Origin: Verrucomicrobiia bacterium
GTDB taxonomy: Bacteria > Verrucomicrobiota > Verrucomicrobiia > Limisphaerales > JAUIHU01
Reading direction: 5' to 3'
Length of the DNA stretch: 6,761 nt
NCBI GenBank assembly: GCA_030432175.1
Contig: JAUIHU010000244.1
Coordinates: 1-6,761, forward strand
Both the position numbers and the translations under genes were made by a program. Shown here one piece after another: positions 3,828-6,761 of the stretch (the stretch's first letter is position 1; each line of letters starts with the position of its first letter). The notes below the pieces were generated by a model. That model saw only the letters and a program-made list of their open reading frames with translations, was not told where the DNA came from and searched no databases.

Positions 3828-6761
3828 TTATGGTCTTGGCAATTCAGTGACCCGGAAGAATCCGGAATCTCCTGTAGCCGGTGTCGTCAGAGATCTGGAT
3901 TCGGTAGGCGACCCAACAGGACTCCATCCGCCAATACTGACCTGCTCACGCATTTCAACCTGAAAAGGTGGTTGTCCACCAATCCATTCAAGAACTACGT
4001 CAGCTCCTGAAAGCCCGATAGATGTGATTTCGATCGGATCGGTCGGAGGAGGAACATCCGGAAACGGCACAGCTGGAATTCCAGCAGCGCCTGGAGCGCC
4101 CAGTTCGGCAACTTGTTCCGGTGTAAGTTGCTCATCGCGAATCTGGATGCTGGCAACATAAGCTCCACCACGCTCACCGTCATTGTCGGCGAACAACGCC
4201 AGAACGTCACCAAAGGTCTGACGCCCATCCAGGCCACCAATGGTTCCACGATCACCCTGGTTACTGTGGCGAACTCCATCAATGTACTTGATGAACTGAG
4301 GAGGATCAGCTGAGAAATCAGCGGCAATAACGTAACGCTGCCACTTTCCGTCAACAGCTTTTACTGTTGGATCGTCCGGATCATCCGGTTCGTACCCGTT
4401 TCCACCTTGTCCCCAGCCACCGTCGTTGAATCGGATAAAGCTGTCGCCGTCATTCTGGTTGGTTGGATCATCCAGGTTGACGATCGAAGCAAATCCCGGA
4501 CCTCTATCATACCAGTAAATGTCCATTGCCAAGGTGTACTGGTTGACTTTGGAGCCACCCCCATTTGGCATGATTCCGGGAGTCATCAAGTAACCCAGGT
4601 TGTTAGATCCTCCGACAGGGACTTTCATTACCCAGGCATCTTCGCCATTGATTCCATCAATTCCGAAATCTGCGGTCGTGCCGAATTCTGTTCCGGCAGC
4701 GGTTGTTCCCTCTGGACCATCGAAGTATTCCAGAGGCATACCCAGCTCAGCGCTCAGGTTGCCATCGCGGAAGTTCCATTGTCCTCGAACATTAATTTCG
4801 GGAATATCCAGCGGAATCCCTTCCGGCGCCGCTCCGCCCAGTGCGAAGACTTCGCCTGCTGTCAATTGAACGTCCCGAATTTGCACGGCAGCAACCAGAG
4901 CTTCACTTCGCTCTCCGTCATTGTCTGCGAACAGAACGATTTGCTCCGCAAGAGCTTGACGTCCATCCAGTCCTTGTATGGTTCCACGATCACCCTGGTT
5001 GGAATGTCGGCGTCCATCAATGTATTTGATGAATTCTGGTGGATCTTTACTCAGGTCCGCAGAAATCACCAGCCGGTGCCAGCGTTCCAGTTCTACTTTG
5101 ACTGAAGGTTGATCGGGTTCATACCCGTTTCCGCCTTGTCCCCAACCCCCATCATTCCAACGGAGAAAACTCTCGCCGTCGTTTCTGTTGGTTGGATCAT
5201 CCAGGTTCGCGATCGAACTCCATCCACCTCCGGATTGGGTATAGTAAACATCCATAACCAGTGTGTACTGGTTGACTTTGGAACCGCCTCCATTGGGCTG
5301 AATCCCGTGAGTCATCAGGTATCCAAAATCATTGGAATTTCCAGCGGGTGTCTTCATAACCGGAACGTCTTGTCCACGTATTCCAGATGCGCCAAACTCA
5401 GAAGCCATTCCAAATTGGGTTTCAGCTGCCGTAGTTCCCTCGGGTCCGTCGAAATACTCCAGATTGGAGCCAATGGAAGCGTTGAGTCCATCTGTGAAAT
5501 CCCAGGAACCGCGAACGGAGCTTGGAAGTTGTACACCGGAGGAAGAAGGTCCGCCAAGAGCGGCGATTTCTTCTGCAGTCAATTGACCATTTCGCACCTG
5601 GATACTGCTAACATAGGCCAAACTGCGTTCTCCGTCGTTATCCGCAAACAACACGGCGATTTCCCCCATGGTCTGACGTCCGTCGAGGCCACCGATCACA
5701 CCACGCTCATTTTGGTCCGAGTGACGCACCCCATCAATATACTTAATGAACTGTGGTGGATCTGCAGATAGATCAGCGGCAATGACCAGCCGGTGCCAGG
5801 TTTGGAATTCAACTTTCACTTCCGGATCATCAGGTTCATAGCCATTGCCACCTTGCCCCCAGCCTCCGTCGTTCCAGCGGATAAAGCTGTCACCGTCATT
5901 CTGGTTGGTCGGATCATCCAGGTTGGCGAGTGAACTCCAACCGCCACCTTGCTCGTCATAATAGACGTCAAAGATTAATGTGTACTGATTGGCTTTAGAT
6001 CCGCCACCGTTGGGTTCCACACCATGACGCATCAAATATCCAAAATTATTGGAACCGCCAGCAGGGGTTTTCATCACAGTCGCAGGAACGCCGTTAATAT
6101 CAGGGATCCCGAAGTCTGTCGTTGTGCCGAATTCTGTCTCAGCAGCTGTGGTTCCATTTGGACCATCAAAGTATTCCAGCGGAGCGCCAATTGTTGCAGC
6201 CAGACCATTACGGAAATCCCATTGGCCGGTAACCTGGATTTCATTCCGAGCATCCACGGTGAAATCCCAGCTGTGGCTGACGGATTCACCATTGGTCCCA
6301 GCATAGGTGAGGTCAACCATATAGGTCACTTGTCGGCTGACGTTGGTGTCAGGTTGATAAGTAACAACGGTTGTTCCACCGTTGGCATTCACTTCAGGAG
6401 TAACTGCTGATCCGTTCAAGCTCAACTGGATTGAGGCTGCGTCCAGCGCTACTGAATCATCAACGATAGTGATTTGTATTGGATCTTCAGGTGAGACTCC
6501 TTCGGTTCCTGGTTGTGGGAGAACCTCTTTAACAAAAGGCAGACTGACTTCTGAACTGCGTTGGAAAGCGTTCAGAGCCTGAGCGCCATTTCCATTAATC
6601 AGGGAGCGCTCTCCGGAAATCGGATCAGATGAACACCTCCGCCAACCTCCTGTCAGTGTGGCTGAGGTCGGGCGAGCGTCAGATCGAGATCGGAGAAGAA
6701 GAAGCACGTCTTTCCTGAATCGGGCATCCGGGCCCTCCACGTAACCTACTTGAGTATGCCT
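3828..6761 (-). CDS. multidomain protein with Ig-like domain and three tandem LamG-like repeats, 5'-incomplete
   Basis: The frame is open from the right edge to TAA at 3828-3830: 977 codons plus stop. The first in-frame start candidate, GTG at 6740 (970 residues, numbering used here), gives no signal peptide and is probably not the true start. Domains: Ig-like, about 66-163 (LPFVKEVLPQPGTEGVSPEDP to SHSWDFTV); three LamG/concanavalin-like repeats at 170-403, 409-642 and 651-888; and a C-terminal beta domain, about 900-967, ending GFFRVTELPRP. Each repeat keeps LEYFDGP, PNGGGSK, NQYTL, DPTN, DGGWGQGGNGYEPD, FIKYIDG, GLDGRQ and FADNDGER, the Asp-rich ones plausibly binding calcium. Such arrays occur in exported verrucomicrobial proteins; surface or polysaccharide binding is inferred. 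No catalytic domain is visible here and may lie upstream. Residues 1-45 (Arg/Ser-rich) look unlike the rest. A terminator follows the stop. Confidence 0.88.
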   Translation of the reverse strand, partial: RHTQVGYVEGPDARFRKDVLLLLRSRSDARPTSATLTGGWRRCSSDPISGERSLINGNGAQALNAFQRSSEVSLPFVKEVLPQPGTEGVSPEDPIQITIVDDSVALDAASIQLSLNGSAVTPEVNANGGTTVVTYQPDTNVSRQVTYMVDLTYAGTNGESVSHSWDFTVDARNEIQVTGQWDFRNGLAATIGAPLEYFDGPNGTTAAETEFGTTTDFGIPDINGVPATVMKTPAGGSNNFGYLMRHGVEPNGGGSKANQYTLIFDVYYDEQGGGWSSLANLDDPTNQNDGDSFIRWNDGGWGQGGNGYEPDDPEVKVEFQTWHRLVIAADLSADPPQFIKYIDGVRHSDQNERGVIGGLDGRQTMGEIAVLFADNDGERSLAYVSSIQVRNGQLTAEEIAALGGPSSSGVQLPSSVRGSWDFTDGLNASIGSNLEYFDGPEGTTAAETQFGMASEFGASGIRGQDVPVMKTPAGNSNDFGYLMTHGIQPNGGGSKVNQYTLVMDVYYTQSGGGWSSIANLDDPTNRNDGESFLRWNDGGWGQGGNGYEPDQPSVKVELERWHRLVISADLSKDPPEFIKYIDGRRHSNQGDRGTIQGLDGRQALAEQIVLFADNDGERSEALVAAVQIRDVQLTAGEVFALGGAAPEGIPLDIPEINVRGQWNFRDGNLSAELGMPLEYFDGPEGTTAAGTEFGTTADFGIDGINGEDAWVMKVPVGGSNNLGYLMTPGIMPNGGGSKVNQYTLAMDIYWYDRGPGFASIVNLDDPTNQNDGDSFIRFNDGGWGQGGNGYEPDDPDDPTVKAVDGKWQRYVIAADFSADPPQFIKYIDGVRHSNQGDRGTIGGLDGRQTFGDVLALFADNDGERGGAYVASIQIRDEQLTPEQVAELGAPGAAGIPAVPFPDVPPPTDPIEITSIGLSGADVVLEWIGGQPPFQVEMREQVSIGGWSPVGSPTESRSLTTPATGDSGFFRVTELPRP
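4077..4790 (-). repeat. LamG-like repeat 3 (residues 651-888)
   Basis: Third repeat, from VRGQWNFRDGN to LGAPGAAGI, 238 residues. It is the most divergent in its first half (YWYDRGPGFASIVN replaces the YY-GGGWSS-AN pattern) and carries an extra Asp-Asp-Pro unit after GYEP. Its second half combines features of repeats 1 and 2. Confidence 0.9.
4369..4386 (-). repeat. nine-base tandem duplication coding Asp-Asp-Pro twice
   Basis: On the plus strand GGATCGTCC is followed by GGATCATCC, two nine-base units differing at one position. They encode DDPDDP at residues 787-792, where repeats 1 and 2 have only DDP or DQP. It is an in-frame expansion on a loop of repeat 3. Confidence 0.75.
4815..5516 (-). 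repeat. LamG-like repeat 2 (residues 409-642)
   Basis: Second repeat, from VRGSWDFTDGL to ALGGAAPEGI, 234 residues, joined to repeat 1 by a five-residue linker (QLPSS). It shares GGGWSS and VKVE with repeat 1, and SNQGDRGTI with repeat 3. Confidence 0.9.
5532..6233 (-). repeat. LamG-like repeat 1 (residues 170-403)
   Basis: First of three tandem coding repeats, from VTGQWDFRNGL to ALGGPSSSGV, 234 residues. Its central DNA around 5860-5935 is strikingly close to the matching part of repeat 3, with long identical runs over the IRWNDGG and DDPTNQNDG codons, while its protein also closely matches repeat 2. Confidence 0.9.

Noticed and set aside
4407..5771. Two long plus-strand open frames (4407-5105, 5109-5771) antisense to the LamG repeats
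   Set aside because: They sit at equivalent places in successive repeats and mirror the sense codon pattern. Their translations show no recognisable domain, and the sense frame is clearly coding.
4077..6233. CRISPR-like or transposon repeat structure in the right half
   Set aside because: The repeats are about 720 bases long, coding, in frame and joined by short linkers, so they are protein domain duplications.

Overview
The window looks like a chromosomal piece from a member of the Verrucomicrobiota or a close PVC relative. Three things point there: a DXS with GDA in place of the usual GDG thiamine-diphosphate motif, an omega subunit of a type I associate with that phylum, and a large protein built from LamG-like repeats of the style seen in verrucomicrobial exported proteins. 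This assignment is from recognised sequence style, not from a search. Base composition is moderate, with no obvious islands.

Layout. From 1 to 2412, three minus-strand genes form a probable operon read right to left: ispA (farnesyl diphosphate synthase), xseB (exonuclease VII small subunit) and dxs (1-deoxyxylulose-5-phosphate synthase), the last cut by the left edge. DXS starts the MEP pathway and IspA joins its C5 products into C15 prenyl diphosphate, so first and last gene serve one pathway; xseB is the usual passenger. A 387-base divergent spacer (2413-2799) follows. It holds two small inverted repeats and no convincing gene or promoter. On the plus strand come rpoZ (RNA polymerase omega), a very clear intrinsic terminator, and smpB (trans-translation factor). 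The ssrA/tmRNA gene is not seen. Between smpB and its convergent neighbour lie a GC-rich inverted repeat of unknown role and a minus-strand terminator.

From 3828 to the right edge the minus strand carries one long open frame of 977 codons plus stop, incomplete at its 5' end. It encodes an Ig-like domain, three tandem copies of a roughly 235-residue LamG/concanavalin-like domain, and a C-terminal beta domain. It is probably the C-terminal part of an exported, carbohydrate- or surface-binding protein.

The left 3.8 kb is ordinary housekeeping sequence. I see no phage, CRISPR, transposon or defence locus. The points most worth checking are the mosaic similarity among the three LamG repeats, an adapter-like and possibly artefactual right edge (about 6687-6761), and the unexplained inverted repeat at 3700-3749.
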